Source of the DNA: Acidimicrobiia bacterium
GTDB taxonomy: Bacteria; Actinomycetota; Acidimicrobiia; Spongiisociales; UBA11373
Direction: 5' to 3'
Assembly: GCA_016215655.1 (NCBI GenBank)
Contig: JACRIT010000076.1
Coordinates: 1-46,098 of the forward strand
Length of the DNA stretch: 46,098 nucleotides
Below the pieces are notes generated by a model. That model saw nothing but the letters and a program-made list of their open reading frames with translations. It had not been told where the DNA came from and searched no databases. The position numbers and the translations under genes were made by a program. How positions within the stretch are numbered: the stretch's first letter is position 1; each line of letters opens with the position of its first letter. Of this stretch, positions 1-8,865 are shown one piece after another.

Positions 1-1167
1 ACCACTCCAGGTCTCACCCCAATGGCTGCCGATGGCACCGCGCTCGGATCGGCGATCCTGTTCTTCGACGGACGTTCTCATACCCAGGCGAGGGAGATCC
101 GTCAGTTGCTGGGCGACGGCTTCTTCCTTGCCGAAGCCTGCAATCTCCCGGTGTCGGGCGGCTCCTCGTTGGCCTCGATCCTCTGGATCAGAGACGAGCA
201 GCCAGATGTCTGGAAGGCCACCGCGATGTTCGGGCACACGAACACCTACTTGGTGAAGCGCCTCACCGGTGAATGGGCGATCGATCCATCCACGGTGTCG
301 ATCACCGGGCTGTACAACACTGCCCGCGACGACCTGACATGGAACCAGCGGGTCCTCGATGCCGCTGGGATCGCCCCGGGCCGATTGCCGCCGTTGCGAC
401 GCTCCCATGAGGAAGTGGGGCCGATCCTCCCAGAAGTCGCTGCGGAACTCGGATTGCCCGAGGGCGTGGTCGTGCTTGCGGGCGGCAACGATGCGGTCCT
501 CGCCGCACTCTCTGCGGGTGTGACCGAGCCAGGCGAGATCATCAACCAGATCGGCACCGCGGAGATCACGTACGTGTGCGTCGATCATCCGTTGTCGTCA
601 CCGAACTTCAATCTTCGATGCCATGTGGTGCCCAATCGATGGCTCACCTTCTTCGTCCTGAATGCCGGAGGCATGGCATTCGAGTGGTTCAAGTCGGTCT
701 TCTGTTCGGAGCTCAGCGACGGCGAGTTCTACGACGAGTACCTCCCCGGCGTCATCCGCCGCTTCTTCGCCAACGATGACCTCGATGAAGCGGAACGCCA
801 CCTTCCCGACTATGGGCCGTTCCTCGGTGGCTCCCGTTACAGCCTCGAACAGCAGTCGGGGCACTTCGATCGCCTCGATCTGCAGACGACGCGTGACGAC
901 ATGCTCCTCGCATTGGTGCGCGGATGCGCCATGTACTCGGGGTCACACCTCCGTGAAGTCGGTGGCATGGTGCCGCTCAGTACCAGGGTCCTGACGGCCG
1001 GCACCGGAGCGCGTATCGGCGAACTGATGCGAGCAAGACGTCGCTGGTTCGGCGCGTATGAGTTCGAGTTCCGGGGCCAGTCGTCGCTGCTGGGTGCGGC
1101 GATGCTGGGGCAGTTCTCACTGACGGGTGACCCCGGGCGACTCGGGTCGGCTCCCACCACCGCGTAG
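1..1167 (+). CDS. FGGY-family carbohydrate kinase, 5'-truncated by the window edge
   Basis: The frame is open back to base 1, so the first in-frame ATG at 22 is probably internal. The segment beginning LTPMAADGTALGSAILFFDG matches the early FGGY region around the sugar-binding site, implying that roughly 70-80 residues are missing. Later features fit the family: GGNDAVLAALSAGV (the catalytic Asp region), GTAEITYVC, and a C-terminal ATPase segment with AGTGARIGELM. FGGY kinases phosphorylate sugars or polyols with ATP in the cytoplasm; xylulokinase-like enzymes are the nearest general match, but the substrate cannot be told from sequence. The stop lies 16 bases before a transaldolase with a good ribosome site, so the two probably share a sugar-catabolic operon. 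Confidence 0.85.
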   Translation, partial: TTPGLTPMAADGTALGSAILFFDGRSHTQAREIRQLLGDGFFLAEACNLPVSGGSSLASILWIRDEQPDVWKATAMFGHTNTYLVKRLTGEWAIDPSTVSITGLYNTARDDLTWNQRVLDAAGIAPGRLPPLRRSHEEVGPILPEVAAELGLPEGVVVLAGGNDAVLAALSAGVTEPGEIINQIGTAEITYVCVDHPLSSPNFNLRCHVVPNRWLTFFVLNAGGMAFEWFKSVFCSELSDGEFYDEYLPGVIRRFFANDDLDEAERHLPDYGPFLGGSRYSLEQQSGHFDRLDLQTTRDDMLLALVRGCAMYSGSHLREVGGMVPLSTRVLTAGTGARIGELMRARRRWFGAYEFEFRGQSSLLGAAMLGQFSLTGDPGRLGSAPTTA

Positions 1168-1183
1168 ATCAAAGGAGACGGAG

Positions 1184-2398
1184 ATGACGAAGAGTCCCAT
1201 CGACCGGTTGCAGGAGACGAATCACCTCGCCGAGATCTGGTGGGACTCGTCGCCGCTGGTCTTCGACGCCTGGCGCGACGAGATGGTGGCTGCGGCGGCA
1301 CACGATCAGAGGGATGGGCTGCGGAGGCAGTTGGAGCGGTTGATGGATCCGAGGGAGGGGGCCGACGCCCATTTCCGGGGCTGCACCACGAATCCGCCCC
1401 TTTCGCTGATCGCGGTGAAGTCGAATCCCGCTCTCTGGAACGAACGGATCGAGCAGCTCGCAGAGCTCGATCCGGGGCTCTCCGCTCCCGCGCTCGCCTG
1501 GGCCCTGTACAAGGACGTCATCCGACGCGGGGCGGAGGCGTTTCGGCCGCTGTACGAGGCTTCTGGTGGCCGATACGGCTTTGTGTCGGGCCAGCTCGAT
1601 CCGCGTGTCTCGACCGCCGCCGACACGATGCTCGAACAGGCCCGCGAGGTGTCGGCTCTCGCTCCCAACGTGATGGTGAAGATCCCGGCGAGCACGCAGG
1701 GTATCGAGGCGCTGCGGGCGGTGACTGCGGAGGGGATCCCCACGAATGTGACGACCTGCTTCACGGTGCCCCAGGTGCTGGAGGCTGCGCGAGCCGCCCG
1801 GGCAGGGTTGGCGATCGCCGCCAAGAACGGCGTGGACACATCCCGCTGGCGGGCGGTGATCACCTTGATGCTCGCCCGGCTCACCGAACGGCCGGCGCTC
1901 ATCGAACAGGCCAGGGAGCGGGGGATCGAGCTCTCCGCCGTCGATCTCAAATGGTTCGGATTGGCGGTATTCAAACGGTCATACCAGCTGCTTCGTGACG
2001 GCGGATTCCCCAGCAAACTGCTGCTGTGCTCCGTGCGACCTGGTCCGGTGGTGGGTGGCCGACCCGCGTTCTGGGACGTCGAGCAGGTCGCCGGCGCCGA
2101 TATCGTCTACACGCTTCCGCCCTACGCACTCACGCCGATGTTCCGGACGGGCGACTCATTGGAGTTCCACTCGGACGCGATCGACCAGCCGGTTCCGGGC
2201 GATTCGCTCACCAGGGTCCTGCAGACGCCATACGGCATCCAGTCGTACGACCCCAACGGGATGTCCCGAGACCAGTTCGACCAGCACCCGGCCACGGTGT
2301 ATACGGTCGCCGAGTTCTCGAAGTCCGCATCGGGTCTCGAGGACTACGTTGCCGCACGCCTTGCCGGGCGAACCAACGACGGGACGGGGCCCGGGTGA
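1184..2398 (+). CDS. Transaldolase (long form, 404 aa)
   Basis: Transaldolase moves a dihydroxyacetone unit between sugar phosphates through a Schiff base on lysine. The signature VMVKIPASTQG places that lysine at about residue 166, and GCTTNPPLS near residue 67 matches the N-terminal transaldolase motif. The start is chosen because AAAGGAGA at 1171-1178 lies at good spacing before ATG 1184; an upstream ATG at 1127 would run into the kinase gene. At 404 residues it is longer than the classic 310-320 residue TalB type, and the C-terminal third looks distinct. Its partner kinase suggests a dedicated pentose or polyol route rather than housekeeping pentose-phosphate flux, which is inference. Confidence 0.88.
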   Translation: MTKSPIDRLQETNHLAEIWWDSSPLVFDAWRDEMVAAAAHDQRDGLRRQLERLMDPREGADAHFRGCTTNPPLSLIAVKSNPALWNERIEQLAELDPGLSAPALAWALYKDVIRRGAEAFRPLYEASGGRYGFVSGQLDPRVSTAADTMLEQAREVSALAPNVMVKIPASTQGIEALRAVTAEGIPTNVTTCFTVPQVLEAARAARAGLAIAAKNGVDTSRWRAVITLMLARLTERPALIEQARERGIELSAVDLKWFGLAVFKRSYQLLRDGGFPSKLLLCSVRPGPVVGGRPAFWDVEQVAGADIVYTLPPYALTPMFRTGDSLEFHSDAIDQPVPGDSLTRVLQTPYGIQSYDPNGMSRDQFDQHPATVYTVAEFSKSASGLEDYVAARLAGRTNDGTGPG

Positions 2399-2458
2399 GT
2401 GACCCAGGTCGGGCAGGCCGCTTCTGCCGCTGAGCACTGAGGGACGCGGCTCGACGAC

Positions 2459-3112
2459 TCACCACCAGGTGTCGGTCTGGTCCCGGAGATGGCGGCGCCA
2501 GAGGCGCGGGGTGAGCGTCGGATGTCGAGCCTTGAGCGCCTCGAACCGCGCCAGGGTCCGCTGGTAGCGGGCTTCTCCCATTCGGATCGTGCGGTGGGGC
2601 GCATCGCGCAGCGCCTGCTCCACCGACCACACGTTCGTCTGTCCGAGCCGCCAGTCCGTCCGGGTGAGTTCGTCGAGGGGGAAGACCCCGTATCCCTTCA
2701 GTCGTCCGCAGCCGTCGACGTAGGGATCCATGTAGCTCGACACGAGGTGGGGCAGCGTTCGAAATACCGGCTTGCGCCCGTGGAGCCCCTCATCGCGCGA
2801 CCGTGCCACCGTACCCCATCGTCCGTTCTCGAGGTAGATGAACAGCACGTGGTCGAGGCCATCCTCGGATTCGAGATCGAGGGCGAGCGCCGGGTAGCCG
2901 TGCTGTTCGAGCACCGTTGCCGAGAACAGCACCGCCTCGAGGCAATGAGCCCGGCCGTTGCTCACGACCCCGCGGAAGGTTCGCAGCGTCTTCTCCCAGT
3001 TGTACGGGAAGCGGCGGAGGAAGCGCTGCACCTGGCGCGGGGTGCGGAGGGTGTCGATGAGGAGGAGTTCGTCGCGGGTGAAGGCATCACGGGATGGGGT
3101 GCGCGGTCGCAT
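2459..3112 (-). CDS. Transglutaminase-like superfamily protein
   Basis: This 217-residue protein has a papain/transglutaminase-like arrangement: Cys57 in NGRAHCLEAVLFS at the start of a helix, then His88 in DGLDHVLF and a possible third member Asp107 in ARSRDEG. The CLEA and DHV pattern is typical of bacterial transglutaminase-like proteins thought to be proteases or amidohydrolases. No signal peptide is visible, so it is likely cytoplasmic. The start at 3112 is supported by a TAGGTT -10 box eight bases upstream with no Shine-Dalgarno sequence; longer starts would cut into the divergent asnA promoter region. It converges on the transaldolase gene with 60 bases between them. The real substrate is unknown. 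Confidence 0.6.
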   Translation of the reverse strand: MRPRTPSRDAFTRDELLLIDTLRTPRQVQRFLRRFPYNWEKTLRTFRGVVSNGRAHCLEAVLFSATVLEQHGYPALALDLESEDGLDHVLFIYLENGRWGTVARSRDEGLHGRKPVFRTLPHLVSSYMDPYVDGCGRLKGYGVFPLDELTRTDWRLGQTNVWSVEQALRDAPHRTIRMGEARYQRTLARFEALKARHPTLTPRLWRRHLRDQTDTWW

Positions 3113-3120
3113 ACGCCCCG

Positions 3121-3126
3121 AACCTA
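3121..3126 (-). promoter_or_regulatory. Probable leaderless -10 box for the transglutaminase-like gene
   Basis: Read on the minus strand this is TAGGTT, eight bases before ATG 3112. No purine-rich ribosome site lies between, so the mRNA probably starts at or next to the ATG. Confidence 0.45.
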
Positions 3127-3243
3127 GCGAGACCCCGCCCCCGACCTGCCGTCGAATGCGGCCGTGCGCCGCCGGGAACCTGCCCAATGCCCCTTCCGGC
3201 TGCCGTCGGGGCGATGACACGCTGGGGTGTGGAGGTACCCGAG

Positions 3244-4371
3244 ATGAAGGACAAGACCGCGGATCTGGCCGGCCCGGGCATCGGCACCTACCCCGAGGTG
3301 GCGAAGTCGCTCCCCGAGGGGTATCACCCGGTGCTCACCCCGATGGAGACGATGAAGGCCCTGTTCGCCGTGAAGGGATTCATCGAAGAGGGGTTGTGCC
3401 GTGAGTTGAACCTGCAGATGGTGCAGGTGCCACTCATCGTCACCCGGGAGAGCGGTATCAACGACATGCTCGATCGGGACGGATCGTGCACCCCGGTCGA
3501 GTTCCCCTGTGGCCTCGGCATCACTCCGCGGCTCAACGCCCAGGTCGTGCAGGCGGCGACGAAGTGGAAGCGGCCGGCGCTGCGCCAGTTCGGCTGCGCC
3601 ATCGGCGAGGGCATCTGCACCGACATGCGGGCGATCCGCAAGGACTACTTCCTCGATCACGACCACAGCGCCCACGTCGATCAATGGGACTGGGAGCGAG
3701 TGATCACGGCTGCCGACCGCAACCTCGGGTTCCTGCGTGACATCGTGACCCGGATCTGGAAGGTGCTCCACGGAGCCGGGGTGCTGGCGGCCGAGCGGTA
3801 TCCCGCTCTGGCGGGGGACTTCCCGCCGATCCCGGAGACCCTGCAGTTCATCCATGCGGAGGAGATCCTGGAGATGTATCCGGACCTTCCCCGGAAGGAG
3901 CGGGAGACCAGGTTGCTCCAGGAATTCGCCCCTGCGGTGTTCATCATCGGGATCGGCTACCCCCTTGCCGATGGCTACCCGCACGAGATGCGCGCCGCCG
4001 ACTACGACGACTGGATCACCGCGACGGAGGCGAAGGAGGGTCGGCCCCGCCACGGCCTCAACGGCGACATCCTGGTGTGGAACCCGGTCACCCGTCGTCG
4101 TCACGAGCTCAGCTCGATGGGGATTCGGGTCACCAAGGAGAGCCTGGTCGCCCAGGTGGAGATGGCGCGCCAGACCGAGAACCTGGCCCTTCCCTACCAC
4201 CAGGCGATCCTCAACGACGAGATCCCGCTCAGCATCGGCGGCGGCATCGGCCAGTCGCGGACCTACATGTACCTGTTGCGCAAGGCGCATCTCGGCGAGG
4301 TGAGTGTGTCGGTGTGGCCCGACGAACTGGTCAGGATCTGCGAGGAGCGCGGCATCCGCGTGCTGCGCTGA
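3244..4371 (+). CDS. asnA: Aspartate-ammonia ligase (asparagine synthetase A)
   Basis: AsnA makes asparagine from aspartate, ammonia and ATP (AMP-forming) and has a class II aminoacyl-tRNA-synthetase fold. The 375-residue protein shows strong family signatures: ATKWKRPALRQ, YVDQWDWE-type HVDQWDWERV near residue 145, AADYDDW, LNGDILVWNPV, ELSSMGIRV and the closing IGGGIGQSR. Asp74 in GINDMLD aligns with the catalytic Asp of E. coli AsnA. It is about 45 residues longer than the E. coli enzyme, mainly at the N terminus. The start at 3244 follows GGAGG at 3231-3235; an upstream in-frame ATG at 3094 would overlap the divergent gene. It stands alone and ends 15 bases from the convergent LCP gene. 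Confidence 0.93.
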   Translation: MKDKTADLAGPGIGTYPEVAKSLPEGYHPVLTPMETMKALFAVKGFIEEGLCRELNLQMVQVPLIVTRESGINDMLDRDGSCTPVEFPCGLGITPRLNAQVVQAATKWKRPALRQFGCAIGEGICTDMRAIRKDYFLDHDHSAHVDQWDWERVITAADRNLGFLRDIVTRIWKVLHGAGVLAAERYPALAGDFPPIPETLQFIHAEEILEMYPDLPRKERETRLLQEFAPAVFIIGIGYPLADGYPHEMRAADYDDWITATEAKEGRPRHGLNGDILVWNPVTRRRHELSSMGIRVTKESLVAQVEMARQTENLALPYHQAILNDEIPLSIGGGIGQSRTYMYLLRKAHLGEVSVSVWPDELVRICEERGIRVLR

Positions 4372-4386
4372 GCGACCACCGGCGGC

Positions 4387-5940
4387 TCATTCCGCGGGAA
4401 CCACACCGCACACCGAGCCGAGGCCTGCCACATTGAGCTGGACGGCGGCATCTTCGGGCGGGAGCGTCGTGGCCAGGGCGACCCGTTCGCGGATGAGATC
4501 GACGTTGGGGACCCCGTACCCCGAGATGCGATAGGCGATGTACGACGTCGGTGTCCCGGCGAACTCGGGAGCGTTGGGCATGATCCGGATCGAGACGATG
4601 CTCGTCGTGTCCACCTTGGCGAGGAGATCGAGGAAGTCGGGGATCAGGGCGATGGGGATGTCGGTGGTCACGCTCGCCTCGATGGCCGGCACCAGGTCCG
4701 GGAGGTCGCGCAGCAGGGACACCGGATCCGCCTCCCGCGCCAGCGCCTCCAGGACACAGCGTTGCCGCCCCATCCGCGTGTAGTCGTTGGACCCGGTGCG
4801 GATGCGGGCGAATGCCAGCGCCTCGTGGCCGTCCATGTGATAGGTCCCGGGCAGGAACTCGATGTTCCGCGGCGGCTCGCCGGGGTGCACATACCCGGGG
4901 GCAGCGACCCTCTGGGTGACGGTGATGTCGACGCCGCCGAGGGCATCGATGACATTGGTGAAGCCCTGGAGGTCGACGAGGGCGAAGTAGTCGATCTCGA
5001 GCCCGACGAGGTTGCCCAGGATCACCTTGGTGGCGTCGCCTCCCGTGTTGGCCCCGGTGAAGAGCTCGGGATGGGCCAGCCCATACGCATAGACGGCCCA
5101 GGCGAGGTTGCCGGGGTCGCCCCAGGCCCCATCGGGCCACAGCGCGTACGCCGGATGATCTACGGGAATCGGCAGCTTGATGAGGTTGCGCGGGATGCTC
5201 ACCATGGCAGTCCACCCCGTCGCCGGATCGACCGACACGATGATCATCGTGTCGGTGCGGACGCCGGTGCGTCCGATGCCGGCATCGCTTCCCAGCAGAA
5301 GGACGTTCACCCGTCCTCCGTCGGCGAATGGAGCGGGCTCGGTGGTGGTGGTCGTCGGGGCGGTCGTGGTGGTCGTGGGTGGTGCCGTCGTGCTCGTGGT
5401 GCTCCCGCCCGGCAGCGTCGTCGACGGCACGGTCGTGGTCGGCGCCAGTGTCGTGGTGGCGGCCTGGCCGGGATCGGTGACGAAGTCGTGGGTGAGGAGG
5501 TCGTGGACGAGCAGGTTGCGCTCACCGACCCAGACATGGGGGAGCGCGGTCGCGGCGACGACGAGTACGAGACCCGTGACGCTGAGAGCCGTCCGCGTCG
5601 GATGCTGGGGACCGGGCTCGGCGGCCAGCAGGTAGGCATCCACCACCGTCATCGCCCGAAACGCCAGAGACACCCCGTTGGCGGCGAGCAGGACGAGCAG
5701 GAGGTCGGGATTGCGGAAGAACGGGCGGGCGATGTCGATCGCCAGGTCGAGGCCGGTGACGTAGAAGACCATGAGCAGCAGCACGACGGCGGGGACCACG
5801 AAGAGGGCGGTGGCGGCCACGAACCACCAACCGCGGCGGCGGTGCCCCGCGGCGATCTGACCGAGCCCCGGAACGACAGCGGAGAGCGCTGCAGCGGCCA
5901 CCGGAGACGGCCACGATCGGCGCGGCTGGCGGGCGTACAT
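4387..5940 (-). CDS. LytR-CpsA-Psr (LCP) family cell-wall glycopolymer ligase
   Basis: LCP enzymes transfer lipid-linked glycopolymers to peptidoglycan on the outer face of the membrane. In this 517-residue protein the first 150 residues contain several hydrophobic membrane segments. A Thr/Pro-rich linker follows at about 160-200, then the LCP domain from about 210. The domain carries the family arginines and acids: NVLLLGSDAG, GVRTDTMIIVSVDP (Arg228), VSIPRNL (Arg251) and ARIRTGSNDYTRMGRQR. The extra N-terminal multi-pass region is unusual, as most LCP proteins have one anchor. ATG 5940 follows a TATCCT box by eight bases. The gene is divergent from a secreted penicillin-binding-like hydrolase, so both may act at the wall. 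Confidence 0.85.
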   Translation of the reverse strand: MYARQPRRSWPSPVAAAALSAVVPGLGQIAAGHRRRGWWFVAATALFVVPAVVLLLMVFYVTGLDLAIDIARPFFRNPDLLLVLLAANGVSLAFRAMTVVDAYLLAAEPGPQHPTRTALSVTGLVLVVAATALPHVWVGERNLLVHDLLTHDFVTDPGQAATTTLAPTTTVPSTTLPGGSTTSTTAPPTTTTTAPTTTTTEPAPFADGGRVNVLLLGSDAGIGRTGVRTDTMIIVSVDPATGWTAMVSIPRNLIKLPIPVDHPAYALWPDGAWGDPGNLAWAVYAYGLAHPELFTGANTGGDATKVILGNLVGLEIDYFALVDLQGFTNVIDALGGVDITVTQRVAAPGYVHPGEPPRNIEFLPGTYHMDGHEALAFARIRTGSNDYTRMGRQRCVLEALAREADPVSLLRDLPDLVPAIEASVTTDIPIALIPDFLDLLAKVDTTSIVSIRIMPNAPEFAGTPTSYIAYRISGYGVPNVDLIRERVALATTLPPEDAAVQLNVAGLGSVCGVVPAE

Positions 5941-5948
5941 GTTTGTGA

Positions 5949-5954
5949 AGGATA
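5949..5954 (-). promoter_or_regulatory. Probable leaderless -10 box for the LCP gene
   Basis: Minus-strand TATCCT lies eight bases before ATG 5940. The bases between are A-rich but contain no Shine-Dalgarno motif. Confidence 0.4.
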
Positions 5955-6068
5955 CGGCCGGAGGTCGCCGAGTCCGATGATCCCGCCACCGGGGCGCACC
6001 GATGCCACCACGGGGCACCAGGACCCCGAGGGTTCGGCCGGATGCCCGGCGCAAACCCGGCCCCGTAA

Positions 6069-6074
6069 TAAGGT
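6069..6074 (+). promoter_or_regulatory. Probable leaderless -10 box for the serine hydrolase gene
   Basis: TAAGGT lies seven bases before ATG 6082. The embedded AAGG could alternatively be a weak ribosome site, so leaderless initiation is likely but not certain. Confidence 0.4.
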
Positions 6075-6081
6075 CCTTGCC

Positions 6082-7392
6082 ATGACTCGCCTCGCTCGAT
6101 GCCTCGTTGTGGCGTGCCTCGCCGTGACTTGTCTCGGCCAGACCGCCCTTCCGGCACTCGCCGAGGAGCCGGTGGAGCCGCCGCTCGTCGAGCAGGTGAT
6201 CGCCCGTCTCGAGGCGGCGGCCGGGGCCTTTCCCGGGGTCGGCAAGGTCGGCGTCACCATCATCCGGCTCGACACCCGGCAGCGGGCCTCGTTCGGTGGT
6301 GAGGTCATCATGAAGTCGGCGTCGGCGGCGAAGGCCCTGTGGGTGGCGGCGGCCCTCCACCGCCGCGACGTGGCGGCGGTAGAGGCGATCGCTCGCAACG
6401 CCCTGTGGGCATCCTCCAACGACGCGGCGGGTCAGGCGATCGATCTCGCCGGAGGCATCGACCGGGTAAACCGCTTCGCCATGGACCTCGGCCTCAGCCA
6501 CACCATGGCCTATGAGTGGAAGTTCGGGTTCGATCGGGTCTCGCGGTACGGGCCGGGGCCTCTCCGCGGCAACAACACCACGACGACCGACGATCTGGCC
6601 CGGTTCTGGGAGTTGGTGGCCCTCGGCTGGGCGGTGTCGGGCTCGGAGCGGGACCCATTTCTGGCCTGGGGATCGGGGCCGAAACAGGAGTTCGACGGTG
6701 ACCGGCTGGTGGCACGGCTTCCCGATGGGGTCGCGGAGAATTCGGCATACAAGATGGGGTGGCTGCCGGCGGGCCGGGAGTACGTGCTGCAGGACGACGA
6801 GGTCGGTCCCAACGGGGAACAGCCGGGAACGACGATCATCCTCGACGAGAACTCGGTCGACATCGGCGCCGGGATCATCCGGGCTCCCGACGGGTCGGCC
6901 TTCGTGCTTGCCGTCGGGGCCTATGACGGTGTCAACTGGAACTCGATGGTGTCGTGGGTGGAGTACGTATCGTGCGCGGTCTACTCGGTGCTTGCCACCG
7001 AACCGCTCGACTGTCTCCGCTCCTGGGATCCGCCAAGGCTCCGTGAGCGCAGATCGGTTCCCACGGGTGAGCTCGACCAGGTGGTGGTGCGCCGCGGGCG
7101 GTTCACGGTCACCGGATGGGCCAACGATCCCGACGTGTGGTGGGGTGCGTCGCCGGTGGCCATCACCATCGACGGGGTGACGGTGGCCGGCGGACAGGCG
7201 ATGCCGACGGGTCGCGACGACGTGTTCACGGCGCCTTTCTCCCGGACCATCCCCTACCGCGGCGAGTCCGGAACCCACGAGATCTGCGTGGTGGCGGTGA
7301 ACGACGGCAACGGCGACTCCACCGTCCTGGGGTGCCGCTCGGTGGATCTGGTCGGCGCACCACCGCGGGAGGCTGCGGCGCTGGCCGAATGA
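6082..7392 (+). CDS. Secreted class A beta-lactamase-like serine hydrolase with C-terminal beta domain
   Basis: The 436-residue product starts with a clear Sec signal peptide ending near ALPALAEEP. The catalytic-type motifs are present in order: SxxK as Ser81-Ala-Ala-Lys84, SxN as Ser111-Ser-Asn113, and a KTG-like AYKMGWLP with Met in place of Thr/Ser. This is the penicillin-binding/beta-lactamase fold. The altered KxG box and absence of a clear class A omega-loop Glu motif argue for a peptidase-like or divergent role rather than antibiotic resistance. Residues from about 335 form a separate domain (FTVTGWANDPD, GTHEICVVAVNDGNG, LGCRSV), a beta-sandwich type seen in actinobacterial exoproteins. 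It is divergent from the LCP gene. Confidence 0.75.
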   Translation: MTRLARCLVVACLAVTCLGQTALPALAEEPVEPPLVEQVIARLEAAAGAFPGVGKVGVTIIRLDTRQRASFGGEVIMKSASAAKALWVAAALHRRDVAAVEAIARNALWASSNDAAGQAIDLAGGIDRVNRFAMDLGLSHTMAYEWKFGFDRVSRYGPGPLRGNNTTTTDDLARFWELVALGWAVSGSERDPFLAWGSGPKQEFDGDRLVARLPDGVAENSAYKMGWLPAGREYVLQDDEVGPNGEQPGTTIILDENSVDIGAGIIRAPDGSAFVLAVGAYDGVNWNSMVSWVEYVSCAVYSVLATEPLDCLRSWDPPRLRERRSVPTGELDQVVVRRGRFTVTGWANDPDVWWGASPVAITIDGVTVAGGQAMPTGRDDVFTAPFSRTIPYRGESGTHEICVVAVNDGNGDSTVLGCRSVDLVGAPPREAAALAE

Positions 7393-7485
7393 CCGAGCCG
7401 GGAGGAGCGCGTTCCGGGACTCCCGGCCCTACCCCGTCGGCCCCGTCGCTGGCACTCTCGGAGCGACACAGGAGGAGTTTCGATC

Positions 7486-8865
7486 GTGACCCGACGCAGC
7501 TGGGCGGAGCCGTGGAAGATCAAGATGGTGGAGCCGATCACGATGACCACCCGGGCGCATCGCGAGCAGGCACTCCAGGCGGCGGGATACAACAGCTTCC
7601 TGCTGCAGTCGGACGACGTCTACATCGACCTGCTCACCGACTCGGGCACCTCCGCCATGTCGGATCACATGTGGGCCGGTCTCATGGAGGGTGACGAGGC
7701 GTATGCCGGCAGTCGGTCGTTTCGCCACCTCTGTGAGGCGGTGGAGGAGGTCTACGGGTACCCGGAGACGATCCCCACCCATCAGGGGCGAGGCGCCGAG
7801 CACATCATGAGCCAGGTGCTCATCTCCCCGGGTGACTCGGTTCCGGGCAACATGTACTTCACCACCACCCGGTTCCATCAGGAGTATGCCGGCGGTCGCT
7901 TCGTCGACGTCATCGTCGACGAAGCGCATCAGCCGTCCTCCACACACCCGTTCAAGGGCAACGTCGACCTCGCCAAGCTGCAGGCCCTGATCGACGAAGT
8001 CGGAGCCGACAAGATCCCCTACGTGTCCGCCGAGACGAACGTGAACATGGCGGGGGGGCAACCGATGTCGATGGCGAATCTGCGGGATCTCTATGCCTTG
8101 TGCTCCCGCCACGGCATCCTCGTCATGCTCGATGCCACCCGGGCGCTGGAGAACGCCTGGTTCATCAAGCAGCGCGAACCGGGTTATGAGAACAAGTCGG
8201 TGCGGGAGATCGTCCTGGAGATCTGTTCGTACAGCGATGGCGCCACGGTGTCCTCGAAGAAGGACAACCTCGTGAACATCGGCGGGTTCATGGCCGTGCG
8301 CGATCCCGAGATCGCCCGCAAGGCTCGGGCGCTGCTCGTCGCCTTCGAGGGACTGCAGACCTACGGGGGGATGGCGGGGCGCGACATGGAAGCCCTCTCC
8401 CGTGGCATTCGCGAGATGGTCGCCTCCGACGACCACGTCCGCGCCCGCATCGGACAGGTGGAGTACCTCGGGAACCTCCTCATCGGGGGAGGGGTGCCGA
8501 TCGTGCTGCCCATCGGAGGCCATGGCGTATTCGTCGATGCCGGTGCGGTCCTGTCCCACATTCCCCAGGACGAGTTTCCCGCCCAGGCCCTCACCGCCGC
8601 GGTGTATCTCGATTCCGGGGTGCGGGGCATGGAGCGAGGCATCGTGTCGGCGGGCCGCGATGCCACCACCGGCGAGAACCACCGGCCCAAGCTGGAGCTG
8701 ATGCGCCTCGCCATCCCGCGCCGGGTGTACACCCAGAGCCACATGGACGTGGTCGCCGAGTCGATCATCGAGGTCTACCGCCAGCGCGAGCAGATACGCG
8801 GCCTGCGGTTCACCTACGAGCCCCCGGCGCTGCGGTTCTTCCAGGCGAGGTTCGAGCCGGTGTAG
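7486..8865 (+). CDS. tpl: Tyrosine phenol-lyase (beta-tyrosinase)
   Basis: This PLP enzyme splits L-tyrosine to phenol, pyruvate and ammonia. The 459-residue protein matches the beta-eliminating lyase family along its length: LLTDSGTSAMSD, PTHQGRGAEH, SMANLR, the PLP lysine near Lys259 in SSKKDNLVNIGG, GGHGVFVDA and GMERGIVSAGRD. It can be told from tryptophanase: Thr126 in YFTTTRF replaces the tryptophanase Asp, and Phe451 in ALRFFQARF replaces the tryptophanase His, both as in tyrosine phenol-lyase. The start is GTG with GGAGGAG at 7471-7477. No transporter or regulator sits beside it. An inverted repeat (7397-7404 with 7420-7427) lies upstream. The window shows no phenol-using genes. Confidence 0.88.
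   Translation: MTRRSWAEPWKIKMVEPITMTTRAHREQALQAAGYNSFLLQSDDVYIDLLTDSGTSAMSDHMWAGLMEGDEAYAGSRSFRHLCEAVEEVYGYPETIPTHQGRGAEHIMSQVLISPGDSVPGNMYFTTTRFHQEYAGGRFVDVIVDEAHQPSSTHPFKGNVDLAKLQALIDEVGADKIPYVSAETNVNMAGGQPMSMANLRDLYALCSRHGILVMLDATRALENAWFIKQREPGYENKSVREIVLEICSYSDGATVSSKKDNLVNIGGFMAVRDPEIARKARALLVAFEGLQTYGGMAGRDMEALSRGIREMVASDDHVRARIGQVEYLGNLLIGGGVPIVLPIGGHGVFVDAGAVLSHIPQDEFPAQALTAAVYLDSGVRGMERGIVSAGRDATTGENHRPKLELMRLAIPRRVYTQSHMDVVAESIIEVYRQREQIRGLRFTYEPPALRFFQARFEPV

Noticed and set aside
4762-6081. A long plus-strand open frame running into the serine hydrolase gene
   Set aside because: It is antisense to the LCP gene, has Gly/Arg-rich low-complexity translation, and the hydrolase signal peptide begins at 6082.
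5941-7278. Upstream minus-strand extension of the LCP frame
   Set aside because: It lies opposite the hydrolase gene and has no family similarity; the LCP protein begins naturally at 5940.
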